A DNA stretch of 64,000 nucleotides from Beroe forskalii (taxonomy: Eukaryota > Ctenophora > Nuda > Beroida > Beroidae), in the NCBI GenBank assembly GCA_011033025.1, contig WFMF01000047.1, positions 434,001-498,000 on the forward strand, read 5' to 3'. The notes beneath the pieces are model-generated. The model was not told the DNA's origin. It was given only the letters and a program-made list of their open reading frames with translations, and made no database searches. Below, one piece after another: positions 10,701 through 20,900 of this stretch (the first letter of the stretch is position 1; the number at the start of each line of letters is the position of its first letter). The translations under genes and the position numbers were made by a program.

Positions 10701-12807
10701 TTACAAATTTTTACGGCCAGAAATTGTCTCTAAGTGTCCCAAAAACGCTTTCCAAAACGTGGATACAGTCTGGGACAAAAGTGGATACAGATGGGACAAA
10801 TCTGGGACATCGGTTTGGGCCTTTTTTGGGCCTTTTTGGCCATATTGGGGCCCAGAATGGCCATTCTGGCTCAAAATTCGATGGACATACTTTGGAACTA
10901 TCCCACAAACCACTTGGAACCGTTTAAAGTCACAAAACAACGCAAATATAGCCAGAAAACCGATGTCCCAGATTTGTCCCATCTGTATCCACTTTGTCCC
11001 AGACTGTATCCACGTTTTTTTTTGGGACACTTAGGGACAATTTCTGGCCGTAAAACTTTGCAAAATGCCTCTCAGGATGGTAATAAATTGATTTGAAGCG
11101 TTTCCAGACCGATTGGAGCCATTTGAAATTTGGGCCTTTTTGGGGCCTTTTTGGCCATATTGGAGCCCAGAATGGCCATTCTGGCTCAAATTCGATGGAC
11201 ATACTTTGGAACTATCCTACAAACCATTTGGAACTGTTTAAAGTCAGAATACAACGTTAATATAGCCCGAAAACCGATGTCCCAGATTTGTCCCATCTGT
11301 ATCCACTTTTGTCGCAGGCTGTATCCACGTTTTGGAAAGCGCTGGGACACTTAGAGACAATTTCTGGCCATAAAACTTTGTGAAACGCCTCTCAGAATGG
11401 TAATTAATCGATTTAAAGCATTTCCACTTTCCAGACCCATTGGAGGAATTGAAATTTGGGCATTCTGGGCCAAATTGGATCTGGAGTTCCTCAAGACTCT
11501 TCGGACAAATTCCAAATTGGACACATTCTCAAGATCTAGAAGACATAAATTTGGTAAAAACATGTAGCTGGTAGAGACTTATAAATATTATTTTCTTAAG
11601 AAGGTTTTCGCCTGAAATGGTTCTACAATGGGACAAAACGACGGCGCACGCATAAATCGAACTTTTTGCCGCGCCGCGCATTGTCCCAAATCTGTATCCA
11701 CTTCGCGGATTCATCTTCTGGCTTAGGAAGAACTTGGAAGGTTGAGCGTACTAAAGCAATAAATGCCCTGCATTTTACCCGCGGCGCGCGCGCGTTCCCG
11801 CTAAACTGTGTTAACGTTTTTGCATTAGCCATCTTTTTGTTTTCGCGCCATACGATTATTTTTTGGAGAAAATGCTGGATTAAATTCCGATGTCACACAA
11901 TGATGAAGAAATTATAGCGCACAATTACATTACACAATGAATAATGAACAGTGTTGGATTACAATCGTACGGTATTTGCGAAAAAGACTAAGTATGTTTG
12001 TAAGGTGATGTCACCATGAGCAATTTCCTAGTTTATGATGATGAACTACTCAACTAGCCATGCTCACAATGGATAGATTCGACAGACCTTTATCGCACAG
12101 ATGTACCATTGCTTTCACATCACAATATGGAAGAATGTTCCGAAGCTACAATGATTTTCAATACAAAAGATCGAAACTTTAACAATTGAATAACATAAGA
12201 AATGGCAAAGTTTTGTGGTGTCAGTGGAGATTAAACTAAAATGTCTTACCTTGGCTCTGACATCGTCCATATCAATGCTTCCATCAGCAGTGGTCTTGGT
12301 GGTTATGACTGTTAGTCCTGCCATTTGGGCAGAGGCTGGGTTGGTACCATGGGCACTAACAGGCACCTGAACAGAAGGAAAAATGGGACCTAAGTTTTAA
12401 GTTTGTATGGGGAATAGAGTTGAGGGAATATGCCAGTAAAGTGTACATAAAGATACAAAGTATACAGGGTATCCCAATGGAAGCTGGATTACTTCTATCG
12501 TAAGTAAGTTTGCTGATAAGTTAGGATTTAGCTTAAAGGATATCACTGCAAGAAGATGTTGCGTTGGAATGGTCCCTGTATGGAACTCAGGATGAACAGT
12601 TAATCAAAGTCCACGGCACCGCACTGTCGTTATCTGGTACAAAGAGGGGGACGCACTTACCAGGCAGATGTTCCTGTGTCCCTGCCCTATGTCGTGTTGG
12701 TAGGCCCGGATAGCCAGTAATCCAGCATACTCTCCCTGAGCCCCGCTGTTAGGTTGGAAGGAGACTGCGTCGTATCCTGTTATCTCACACAAATCATCGT
12801 GCAGCTC
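1632..12807 (-). CDS. GLDC: Glycine decarboxylase (P-protein), C-terminal ten coding exons
   Basis: PLP-dependent P-protein of the mitochondrial glycine cleavage system: it decarboxylates glycine and passes the aminomethyl group to the lipoyl arm of H-protein. Ten minus-strand exons (12661-12807, 12250-12366, 8409-8488, 8158-8227, 7918-8030, 7537-7720, 7109-7280, 6810-6917, 6467-6612, 1632-1760) join with GT-AG borders and matching phases into 421 codons plus a stop, without frameshift. Diagnostic blocks: [32 protein letters not shown], the PLP-lysine block HLNLHKTFC followed by [51 protein letters not shown] and a C-terminal [12 protein letters not shown]. The family is about 1000 residues long, so roughly the first 590 are missing. 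I found no upstream exons between 12.8 and 30 kb; they may be distant, or this may be a partial copy. Introns carry several mobile elements. Confidence 0.93.
1855..2060. repeat. Minisatellite, GATAGGGTGCATTTGGGATGCA unit
   Basis: About nine imperfect copies of an approximately 22-bp unit with variable spacing, inside the last GLDC intron. No coding function visible. Confidence 0.85.
2283..2527. repeat. Two-copy tandem duplication, about 122 bp
   Basis: Both copies start ATGGTTCTAAT.GTTTCAGATG, contain AATGGCCT.TCACGTGCCTA and end ACGTCAGGAAATCGTATCC. The copies have diverged by substitutions and small indels. Confidence 0.85.
2905..2995. repeat. CTAGT-rich tandem duplication
   Basis: A 47-bp block (AGTGAGTCACTACCTAGTCA, then CTACCTAGTAA.TACTAGCT) is present twice, the two copies differing by one base. 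Confidence 0.85.
3797..3853. repeat. Palindrome
   Basis: Arms of about 25 bp (ATCTTCCA..GTTCACTAACCATGGTC and its complement) around a GCT spacer, with a 2-3 base interruption. It abuts the larger inverted repeat at 3860. Confidence 0.85.
3860..4164. mobile_element. Hairpin (MITE-like) inverted repeat, about 300 bp
   Basis: Left arm (CTTCTCTGCTATTGGTTCAG to GATGAAGTAGAGATA, about 135 bp) and right arm (TATCTCTACTCCATCG to GAACCAATAGCAGAGAAGG) are reverse complements with few mismatches around a loop of about 40 bp. Each arm carries CACGTG-type E-boxes and a CCAAT box. It lies just upstream of a TATA box (4226) serving the plus-strand gene at 4930, so it may act as promoter DNA. No TSD recognised. 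Confidence 0.75.
4226..4233 (+). promoter_or_regulatory. Possible TATA box for the 4930 gene
   Basis: TATATAAG about 30 bp before TCACTCAG, an initiator-like site. Two TCGTTTCAATCA words precede it. This would give a 5' leader of about 670 bp, so either the leader is long or it contains an intron. Confidence 0.35.
4930..5856 (+). CDS. Small two-exon gene nested in the last GLDC intron, function unknown
   Basis: Exon 1 (4930-5243) starts at an ATG after an AT-rich leader. It encodes 104 codons plus two bases and ends at donor GTTAGAG. Exon 2 (5775-5856) follows acceptor CCGTTCAG, restores the frame and ends in TGA. The 131-residue product starts [12 protein letters not shown], is Ser/Asn/Gly-rich, and has a segment [13 protein letters not shown] followed by [15 protein letters not shown] that loosely resembles the UBA-like helix bundle of Regnase-type proteins (inference). 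Its C-terminus is basic ([13 protein letters not shown]), a possible nuclear signal. Exon 1 is clearly more GC-rich than its surroundings. It is antisense to GLDC. A second donor-like GTGAGT directly after the stop leaves open another 3' end. Confidence 0.55.
5355..5408. repeat. Dispersed repeat fragment
   Basis: GATCAATTGAACAATGCGAC and the following TATAACCCCAC..GAGGCAAC recur at 20360-20408. It lies in the intron of the 4930 gene. The rest of 5857-6466 shows no feature apart from a short palindrome at 6390-6420 (CACCGGCTGCCGGGCAGCCGGTG). Confidence 0.6.
6467..6612 (-). CDS. GLDC: GLDC exon
   Basis: 146 bp encoding [15 protein letters not shown] to [13 protein letters not shown]; acceptor TTCCCTGCAG, donor GTGAGT. 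The 4.7-kb intron beyond it contains a plus-strand gene and hairpin elements. Confidence 0.93.
6810..6917 (-). CDS. GLDC: GLDC exon
   Basis: 108 bp encoding [20 protein letters not shown] and [12 protein letters not shown]; acceptor TTTGTGCAG, donor GTAAGTC. Confidence 0.93.
7109..7280 (-). CDS. GLDC: GLDC exon
   Basis: 172 bp encoding [18 protein letters not shown] to AKRLQDYG; acceptor GCACTCAG, donor GTACGTGC. Confidence 0.93.
7537..7720 (-). CDS. GLDC: GLDC exon
   Basis: 184 bp encoding [13 protein letters not shown], then [20 protein letters not shown] and ALRNASE; acceptor CCCTCGCAG, donor GTGGGT. Confidence 0.92.
7918..8030 (-). CDS. GLDC: GLDC exon with PLP lysine
   Basis: 113 bp encoding [20 protein letters not shown] then [17 protein letters not shown]. 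The lysine of HLNLHKTFC is the family's cofactor-binding residue and is intact. Confidence 0.94.
8158..8227 (-). CDS. GLDC: GLDC exon
   Basis: 70 bp encoding [20 protein letters not shown] and NAQ. The donor reads GTTGGCC, and the next exon also starts GTTGGCC, so the splice join is fixed by phase rather than by donor strength. Confidence 0.92.
8409..8488 (-). CDS. GLDC: GLDC exon
   Basis: 80 bp encoding [20 protein letters not shown] and on to ESGV plus two bases of an arginine codon; acceptor TTATTTCAG, donor GTAAATCC. Confidence 0.92.
8600..8925 (+). repeat. 62-bp tandem repeat ending in a TATA box
   Basis: Four to five units of CTATTCGTCATGTCTGATTG, GGTGTCAACGTCA and GAGTTGGTATGTGCACGTAA, then CATATATAAAGACC at about 8923. 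The same words (inverted) with a TATA box occur at 34.35-34.75 and 51.8-52.27 kb, so this is a dispersed promoter-like module. Here it reads into the GGTACC array. Confidence 0.75.
9025..9505. repeat. GGTACC minisatellite, 17-18 bp unit
   Basis: About 27 copies of GTTAACAAGGTACCGTT variants, beginning TAAATAAGGTACCGCTG and drifting to GTTAACGAGG. Each unit contains the palindrome GGTACC and usually GTTAAC. It lies in a GLDC intron. Confidence 0.93.
9793..11720. mobile_element. Foldback element FB1 with 8-bp TSD
   Basis: The ends are inverted: GAGTTCATGATTCCGCGG at the left and the complement of CAGAAGATGAATCCGCG at the right, both followed by AAGTGGATACA. The flanks are identical 8-mers GCTTAGGA (9785-9792 and 11721-11728). 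Inside, direct tandem copies of a 305-325 bp monomer form the left arm (to about 10815), and the same monomer in reverse forms the right arm. About 300 bp next to the right end is non-repeat. No transposase is encoded. It sits in a GLDC intron within an older dispersed repeat. Confidence 0.9.
12250..12366 (-). CDS. GLDC: GLDC exon
   Basis: 39 codons, [14 protein letters not shown] to DDVRAK, phase 0/0; acceptor CTGTTCAG, donor GTAAGACA. The following 3.8-kb intron holds foldback FB1, a GGTACC minisatellite and a 62-bp tandem repeat. Confidence 0.93.
12661..12807 (-). CDS. GLDC: GLDC exon (first in window)
   Basis: 49 codons beginning [13 protein letters not shown] and ending GHRNICL, phase 0 at both ends, donor GTAAGTGC. 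The acceptor GTCGCAG is itself the last partial unit of a tandem repeat that runs on into the intron. Confidence 0.93.
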
Positions 12808-12810
12808 CTG

Positions 12811-13235
12811 CGACAACAAGCGTGAATGTGACAACAAGCGTGAATGTGACAACAAGCGTGAGTGTGACAACAGAGTGTGACAACAAGCGTGAATATGACA
12901 ACAAGCGTGAATGTGACCCTCCGGAGAATGGGCCACCCGAAGAATGGGGCCCTCCGGAGTATGGACCCTCCGGAGAATGGGCCCTCCGGAGAATGGGCCC
13001 TCCGGAGACTGGGTCCTCCGGGGAATGGGTCCCTCCGGAGAATGGGGCCCTCCGGAGAATGGGCCCTCCGGAGAATGGGCCCTCCGGAGAATGGGGCCCT
13101 CCGGAGAATGGGCCCTCCGGAGAATGGTGTACACTTCGGAGAATGGGCCTCCGGAGAATGGGGCCTCCGGGAGAGAATGGGCCTGAGAATGTACACTTCG
13201 GAGAATGGGGCCCTCCGGAGAATGGGGCCTAATTT
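12811..13235. repeat. Two adjoining minisatellites abutting a GLDC splice acceptor
   Basis: 12811-12915 is about six copies of a 15-bp unit (ACAACAAGCGTGAATGTG). 12916-13235 is about twenty copies of a 16-17 bp unit (CCCTCCGGAGAATGGG). The first array starts at the acceptor AG, so its units supply the polypyrimidine tract on the minus strand. Confidence 0.93.
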
Positions 13236-13897
13236 TGAATTTTGAAGCATGATAACAATGATAATATTAGGCAACAACTGTAAGCTGAAATCATATGCTT
13301 TCAGCGGCATCGACAATCAATGATGGGGAGACGAGCTCTCTATTTCACTACTAATTAAATTAGCAATCTTGGCCCATTGGTGTCAGGGAGAACATATAAC
13401 AGCTGGCACCATTGGTCGGTTGTTGTTTTATTACGTGATTCAACGCGACCAAGCTATTGGTTGATTGTTATCGATGGGTGACGCTATTGGACGAGCGGTG
13501 CCACGATAATGATGAGGACTCTAATATGATTAATCAATGAGTGACAAGTCTGATCAGACTTGAGGTACTCGAATTAATTAATAATGTTAAGCATAATCAA
13601 ATTTAATCAGAGAAGCATCCACTAAATTAAACTCAAAATGGTTATCAAGGATAACTTGAAGTCTTTAGACTTGAGTTGTATTTTATCTGGTTACTTAGAA
13701 AAGCCAAAGAATTCACCAATGGTTGCTTGGAGTTGGTCTCGAATGGAGCCGATAAGCGTTCTATAGTTCTACACCATTATTGATCATTGTGACATTGTGA
13801 GGGTGTGTTCCTCAACACCATCCCAGATTACATGATGGTCCATGTTTCGATTCCGATCAAACTATTGAAGTTATTGAAATTTAACCAACTACAGCAT

Positions 13898-14727
13898 GGC
13901 ACTTCCGGTGCAGGAAACTTGTCGCTGCGGACGTTGGCAGAAATTGACAAATGCTGGACTGCTGGAGAACTGGTGACGAACACTGGCGGAATCTGCCAGC
14001 GTCCGCCGAGTTTTGCCCACCTCCGATACCTTTATGTGCTTAGCGTAACTCATTCGTGGTCATTTGCGCCCATTTTGCGCTCGGCGCACAAATTTCAACT
14101 TCAAGTGGGCGCAAAAAATTCAAAGGTAGAAAAATTAGCGCAAATAGGCGCAATTTTTAAACTTGGTGCTTATTTTTTATGGGCGCAAAAAATTTGCGCA
14201 CTTTTGTGCACTCAGCACAACTGAGCGCAAATTTGAAATTTTGCGCTCAGTTCTGCTGGGTGCGAAACATGATTCTATGAGTTAGGGTTAACGAATCCCG
14301 AAGCATATGAGTATGACTCTAAGCGCAATTCAACTCATAAATTGCTCTCATCCACAATGAGCGCAAAACAAATTATGGGTGCAAATATAAGAATTTTCGA
14401 AAATGAATTTTCACTCCGAGTCTGAGTGCAGAGTAGGCGCAAATGAGTGCAATTGAGCGCAAATGAGCGATTCTGGGCGAAAACGAGTGCGAAAATTTGC
14501 GCCCAGCGAAAATGAGTGCACATGGACTGCAGAAGAGTGGATTTGGGCGCATAAGAGCGGTGACTAAATTTTACGCCCAGTTAAGACTTGCGCTACAGTG
14601 CCCACTTGCCCAAAGTATTTGGTCAAGGTGGACATGTAAGCAGTAAATTTACGCCATTACACTGCGAGCTCCGCTAATGTCCGCCAGTTTTCACCAAGGC
14701 GGACAAACTTTCGCCACCGGAAGTGCC
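13898..14727. mobile_element. Non-autonomous element with TIRs of about 28 bp
   Basis: Both ends begin GGCACTTCCGGTG and continue G.AAA.TTGTC.GC, in inverted orientation. The interior is built of GCGCAAA-rich inverted segments with no plausible protein. No TSD is visible: flanks are ACAGCAT and CGCAGAA. DNA from 13236 to 13897 and from 14728 to 15389 holds nothing else I can name. Confidence 0.75.
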
Positions 14728-15397
14728 CGCAGAATTATCAACTGAAGCCTATCTTCTTTATAAAACTAAGCTAGACATGATATCGTTTTATCGACGATCG
14801 TCCCACTCCCAAGATGATCTTTATAAAGAGTCTCTGAGCACAGTGTCAGTAGGTAGATTCTTAAGGTGAAACTGTCGAAAACGTCTACAAGGAAATTTAA
14901 TCAAAATTTATACCACGAGCAAATCTTTCATAAGCTCTACTAATTGCATTAATTTGAACCTTTTACAACAAGCTATATTGTGCAATACAATTAATGTGAT
15001 TCAGACCCTCTCTTGCTTCCATGTCCAAATTGATGTTCGACTGCCTTCCCCTAACCGATGTGTCGCACTTCGTCTCTGGTTAAAGACCCTGAGCATTTGT
15101 CCCGCCATATCCGCTAATTCGGATATGGTATAATACTGCATACCTTATCGGACAACAAAATATCAAGAAAGTGGATGGCTTTATTTACCCAGAAATTCCA
15201 AAAGTGACGCAGCGTCAGATAAAATAGACATCAGCAGGCCATATGCAGACAATCTGGAGCCTGAAAATATATACTTATTAAACTTTTAACAAATCTAAGG
15301 AAAGATTAACTATCGCAATTTAGAGATTTCAATAATCGATTTGAGTAGGCCTAAGGTTAGGGACTAGGGTATTATTACTCCATGTTACAGAGCCTTC

Positions 15398-16422
15398 CAG
15401 GGCCGTAATTCTCAATTTCGAGTTGGGGGGGCTGGGCGTGCGAAGCGAGCCCAGGGAATGGTTCCAGGGGCGGAGCCCCTGGCGGCAGGGGTCTGGGGGC
15501 GCAGCCCCCAGCGGGGTCCAGGGGCGGAGCCCCTGGCCGGAAAATTTTTGGGTTTTTCAATGTCTGAGAATGAATTTTGGGCTACAGAAATGGGTAAGAA
15601 TCGTGAAAATTATGAGTCGTATAAAATGGTACTTTAACAAGTCTTGATCAATTTTTCATGTTAAAAAACCGTGTGCAGACATATTGTGCCTCATAATCCT
15701 CCTTACCCAACTGATGACCCATTGTTAGCCCAGAGCACTTGCTTGTTTTATTAAGGCGTTAAATTAATATGAACATCATTGAATCTTTTTGACTTCCCCA
15801 AGATATGCCTGAGGCTGAAGGAGTCCTTGATTATTGAGAGCGAGCTCCAGATGGTGAACAGAGTGTCTCCTAACCATTGGGCGAAACGGTCTGCCCAAAG
15901 TACACAAGCAAGGCACCCCACTCCGCCCCATCATTAGCATGACCGGTGCATTCAGCCACCGTTTCGCCCAATGAGCCAATGGTTAGAAGACACTCTATCC
16001 TCCATCCGGAGCTCGCCCTCAATCATTAAATCTTTTTATTCATTCGAGTTTGTCACTTGCATAAATCTATGAGCATGTTATGAGCATGATATGAGCACGA
16101 TATTTAGTTATTCCTTTCCTTGTTATTATTATTTTTGCCTACTTACTATGGAGACATGGATTTATTACAGCACTTCTGTACTGTGGTTTGTAGATAAAAA
16201 ATACCATGATGAACCTACAAACTAGCATACATGAAGAGTTGATATGATGTTGAAACCTTCACAATTGCGAATGATGCATCAATATCATTCCCCATTCAAT
16301 GAGCAAACTGTAAAGATCAGTAAATTTGGAAATTTTAATAGAGAGTTAGAATTTTTTTGAGTCAGTTCAAAAATCTTGGGGGGGCTTCAGCCCCCCTAGC
16401 CCCCCCGGGAATTACGGCCCTG
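15398..16422. mobile_element. hAT-like non-autonomous element, 8-bp TSD
   Basis: The ends are CAGGGCCGTAATTC and GAATTACGGCCCTG, flanked by identical GAGCCTTC (15390-15397 and 16423-16430). CAGGG ends and 8-bp TSDs are hAT hallmarks. The subterminal regions are G-rich hairpins (GGGGCGGAGCCCCTGG, GGGGGCGCAGCCCCC). No transposase. The interior carries a reverse-transcriptase scrap inside an inverted repeat. Confidence 0.88.
15888..15953 (+). pseudogene. Penelope-like reverse transcriptase fragment
   Basis: 22 codons read GLPKVHKQGTPLRPIISMTG then AF, the GLPK.HK....LRPI.S motif of Penelope-like elements. It is flanked by an inverted repeat of about 50 bp (GAGCGAGCTCCAGATGG... at 15838 and its complement ending at 16020). 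Nothing else of the protein remains. Confidence 0.7.
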
Positions 16423-16459
16423 GAGCCTTCTTAATATTTTGCGCTAACAAACAGCGGGA

Positions 16460-16560
16460 CACACGCACAGTTGCCAGACGTTGCCTGGCCCCCTCAAATA
16501 AATGTAAATATATTTATTTCATTTTAAATATACGCCAGACAACGTTTGGCAAGGACACAG
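16460..16560. repeat. Inverted repeat, GTTGCC hairpin family
   Basis: TTGCCAGACGTTGCCTGGCC and the complementary GCCAGACAACGTTTGGCAA bracket an AT-rich centre. Related to 24310-24500 and to the arms of the palindrome at 456. Confidence 0.65.
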
Positions 16561-16639
16561 CATGTGGCAAGAATAAAAGGGTTGACAGCAAAAGGGTTCT
16601 TTAGCGCAGGGCTTAATAATTAATTGACTGTGACATGAA

Positions 16640-17933
16640 GGTGATTGGGTGCAATTGAGTAACTGAGCGCAATGGAGCGAAATTGGGCACAATTGGTCAC
16701 AATTGGATGCAATCGGCTGAAATTTGGCACCACTCAAATGTTTTGCAAATTTGCGCCCATTCGCGATCAAGACCCCCCGAGAAGACCCTCGAAAATGTCT
16801 AATTTATTCTTATAGGGCAAATCTTAATTGACTTTGAGCGCAACTTGTTGCAATTGCAAGCACAATTGGGTGCTATTGGTCGCAATTGAGTGTAATTGGG
16901 CGAAATTGAGTGTAATTGGGCGCAATTATTCTTGAGCGCAATTGGGTGCAATTGTTCTTGAGTGTAATTGGTTGCAATTGTTCTTGAGTGTAATTGAGCG
17001 CAATCGGCGCAATTGAGCGCAATCGGGCTCAATTGAGTGCTATTGGGCGCAAATGAGTGCAATTGGGCGCACATGAGTGCAATTGGGCGCAATCGGGCGC
17101 AATTGAGCGCAATTGGGCAAAATCAAGCACAAAAGGGCGCAATTAGGCGCAATTGAGCGCAATCGGCACAATTGAGTGCGATTGAGCGCAATCAGCACAA
17201 TTGAGTGCGATTGAGCGCAATCAGCACAATTGAGTGCGATTGAGCGCAATCAGCACAATTGAGTGCGATTGAGCGCAATCAGCACAATTGAGTGCGATTG
17301 GGCGCAATCGGGCACAATTGAGCGGCAAGTGTAATTGAGCGTAATTGAGCACAATCAAGCGCAATTGAGCGCCGTTGGGCACAAACGGGGACAATTGAGC
17401 GCGATTGAGAGGCAAGTGTAATTTGGCGCAATTGAGCGCAATTTGGCACAATTTGACGCAATTGAGCGCAATTTGGCGCAATTTGGCGCAGTTGAGCGCA
17501 ATTGTGCGCAATCGGGCGCAATTGAGCGCAATTGTGCACAATCGGGCGCAATTTGGCGCAATTGAGCGCAATTGAGCACAATTTGGCGCAATTGAGCGCA
17601 ATCGGGCACAATTGAGCGCGATCGGGTGCAATCGGCCAATCGGGCACAATTGAGCGCAATTGAATGGCGAGTGGAATTGACCGCAATTGAGCACAATCGA
17701 GCGCAATTGGCCGCAATCGAGCTTGTATTTGTAATTAGGCGCAATCGGGCGCAATCGAGTATTATTAGGCGCAATTCAATTGGGCGCAATCGAGCTGTGT
17801 AATTGGGCGCAATCGAGTGTAATTGGGCGCGATCAAGCGCAATCGCAATTGTGCGCAATCGAGCGCAGTTGCGCGCAATTGAGCGCAATCGGCACAATTG
17901 AGTGCGATTGAGCGCAATCTGAATCAGCACAAT
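16640..17933. repeat. GCGCAATT array, 10-11 bp unit
   Basis: About 120 degenerate copies of GAGCGCAATT / GGGCGCAATC. Long minus-strand frames (QLRSIALNCA-type repeats) are artefacts of the array. The array continues in the same orientation at 22636-22880, on the other side of the giant inverted repeat. Confidence 0.93.
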
Positions 17934-20900
17934 GGGGGTGGCAAGTTATGGGAGCCCCTGTATCCGTTTTGGATACACGGACTTCTCCTAAACCTGGTAT
18001 ACATCATAACAGAGTTAACCACATACCCAGGCTCGCCTACACTTGGGCTAACCTCTAATCACGGGCTCCCTATACACCGCTCCCCTTAATCTTGGGCTTA
18101 CCCACTTCCCTTGGTCTCACCCCTAAACAAGGGATCGCCCATACCAGACTCGCCCCTTATCCTGGGCTATACCGCATATGGCTCCACCCTACCTTGGGCT
18201 TCTGGAATGCCTTGTTAACCCCCAAACACGGGATCAACCATACCAGACCAACCCTTATCCTGGGCTATACCGCATATGGCTCCACCCTACCTTGGGCTTC
18301 GCAATGCCTTGGGCTAACCCCCAAACACGGGATCCACCATACCAGACCAACCCTTATCCTGGGCTATACCGCATGGCTCCACCCTACCTTGGGCTCCCCT
18401 CGCTTTAAATATGGGCTCCCTCCGTTATATTGGGCCACCCCATTCACTCACCCCATGCCCTCTCCCTAGTTTGGGCTCCCCCATGATCAGAACCCGGACT
18501 ACCCCGGCATCATGATAACTCGGGCTCCATCATGGGCCCTCCTGCTAACTCGGGCTACCCCCCTCAGGCTAACTCGGGCTCCCCATACAAACTCGGGCTC
18601 TCCCCATACCAACTCGGGCCCCGTATAAACTCAGGCTCCCCCCGTATAAACTCGGGCTCCCCCATACAACTCGGCTCCCCTATGATAACTCGGGCCCCCA
18701 TAAACTCAGGCTCCCCATACCAAACTTGGGCTCCCGCACTAACTTGGCTCCCCTATGACAAGCATGGGCTCCCCCATACAAACTTGGGCTCCCTGTACAC
18801 CATCGTGGGCCCCCCTGTACCAACTTGGGCCCCTGTACTAACTTGGGCTCCCCCACACTTGGCCCCCCATGCCAACTTGGCTCCCCTGTACTAACTTTGG
18901 GCTCCCCCATACTAACTTGGCCCACCGTACCATCTGGGCCACCCTGCCAACTTGGGCTCCCCCTGTACTATCTGGGCTCCCAGAACCAACTTGGGCTCCC
19001 CGTACTATCTGGGCTCCCCCGTACTAACTCGGGCTCCCCATACCAACTTGGGCTCCCCTGCATTAACTGGGCTCCCCTGCACAAACTTGGGCTCCCGGCC
19101 CCCAAACTTTGGGGCCCCCCGTACAAACGTGGCCCCCTGCAGTCACTTGGGCTCCCCATTACTAACTTTGGGCCCCCACACTTGGGCTCCCCATGCCAAT
19201 CTTGGGCCCCCGCGTATTAACTTGGGCCCCCTTACGTGCCAACTTGGGCTCCACCGTACTATCTGGGCTTCCTCATGCTAACTTGGGCTCCCCCGTTCTA
19301 ACTTGGGCTCCCCCGTACTATCTGGGCTCCCCCACTATTTGGGCTCCCCCATGCCAACTTGGGCTCCCCCTAATAACCTGAGCTCCCCCATACCAACGTG
19401 GGCTCCCCCATACCAACTTGGGTTCCCCCGTACTATCCGGGCTCCCCCAATATGAACTCGGGCTCCCCCATATCAATTCGGGCTCCCCAATACTAATTCG
19501 GGCTCCTCCCGTATAAACTCGGGCTTCCCCATACTAACTCGGGCTCCCCCATACTAACTGGCTCCCCCCGTATTCGGGCTTCCCCCATGATCATAACTTG
19601 GGCTCCCTAATAATATCTCGGGCTCCCCCATGATAACTCGTGTTGCTGCTTTCCAATTTGGGCTTCCCCGTGCTAACTCTGGCTCCTTCATATTAACTAG
19701 GGCTCCCCCATAACCATAACTTGGGCTCCTTTACGAGTTCATGATAACTCGGGCTCCCCGAAGCTCTTTAGGGCTCCCCCATGATAACTTGGTCAGCTAC
19801 ACACTCCAAACCAAAAGACTTCAACGAACAGAGGAGGAGACGGACAGTACAGGAGTGACTTAACATCTACTCATCTCTCCGCTCAGTCTGACGAAACCGG
19901 TATTGTATTGGTAAAGGTATCCTCCTTTCATTAGTCACTCCCTCACACCTCCGTTTGTTTTGTTTAAAACCCGCGGTGGGGTACCCATAAGGGTTTTGAA
20001 ACAGAAATAATTAGTACAATAATAAATTAAACAAAACCACAATCACATAGAGATGCCAATCAAGGCATGTGTCCTTAGTAAATTGTGGCGTGATTGCCAC
20101 TGTTCCAATCTTCACACAGAGAAACCAGCAGTCAAAACAGCAAACATAAAACGTAAAGGCACTCATGACTTGTTCATGTACTCAGGATATGAGCTGGGCG
20201 GAGGATGTTCCGCGAGTTCTTTCCAGCGCGATGCAGGGCGTAGAACTGAGTTTGGGCGTAAAACACTCACCCTAACCCCTCACCGCCCCCCACACTGACT
20301 TGACCTCCCCATATCTATTTGGGCTCCCTGTAATTTGGACTGATCTGAATAAATTCAGATCAATTGAAACAATGCGACTCTTGAGTATAACCCCACTGAA
20401 GCAACCCTGTAATTTACAATCAATTACGCCCATTTTGGGCGTAATGTTAGGTTGTCAGCCAGAATCTGAAAGCCCCCTCATCGCTTCGTCTGCAGAATTG
20501 ATTACATACATTATAAGATTATAGCAATCTCACGACAGGTTTAGACCGAAATAAAGGGTAGTACTATATGATATTTACATGGGATTTTCGACTTGGTTAC
20601 GTTGAAATGAGTTCAAATACGACTGATGCACGTGAAATTAGATCTGATTGCTATATTTCAGCACGTGAGTTCACGTGGATAATTTGTAGAAATTAAGAAA
20701 TATATCAATTCTAGTAATTCCAAGTTAGAATAACTTAGTTTTGGACTTCGTCAGGGTGAGTTATGTGGGTTAGACTTGCGTTCGGGCTAGTAACGAGGGT
20801 TTGGACTACGTGAGGGCAAGTTACGTGGGTCCAAACTGCCTTTGGGCAAGTAACATGGGTTTCAAACTACATACATCTGTCAAGATATCACCACCAACAC

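Noticed and set aside
9697-11202. Open frames in FB1, FB2 and FB3 with shared peptides
   Set aside because: The same peptides appear because the monomer is repeated in both orientations; no transposase motif and no conserved start.
13805-14224. 139-codon ORF
   Set aside because: Overlaps the left TIR and GCGCAAA-rich interior of a non-autonomous element; no domain.
16799-18469. Frames reading NCAQLR or LGYTAYGS repeats
   Set aside because: Minisatellite translations of the GCGCAATT array and the 99-bp repeat.
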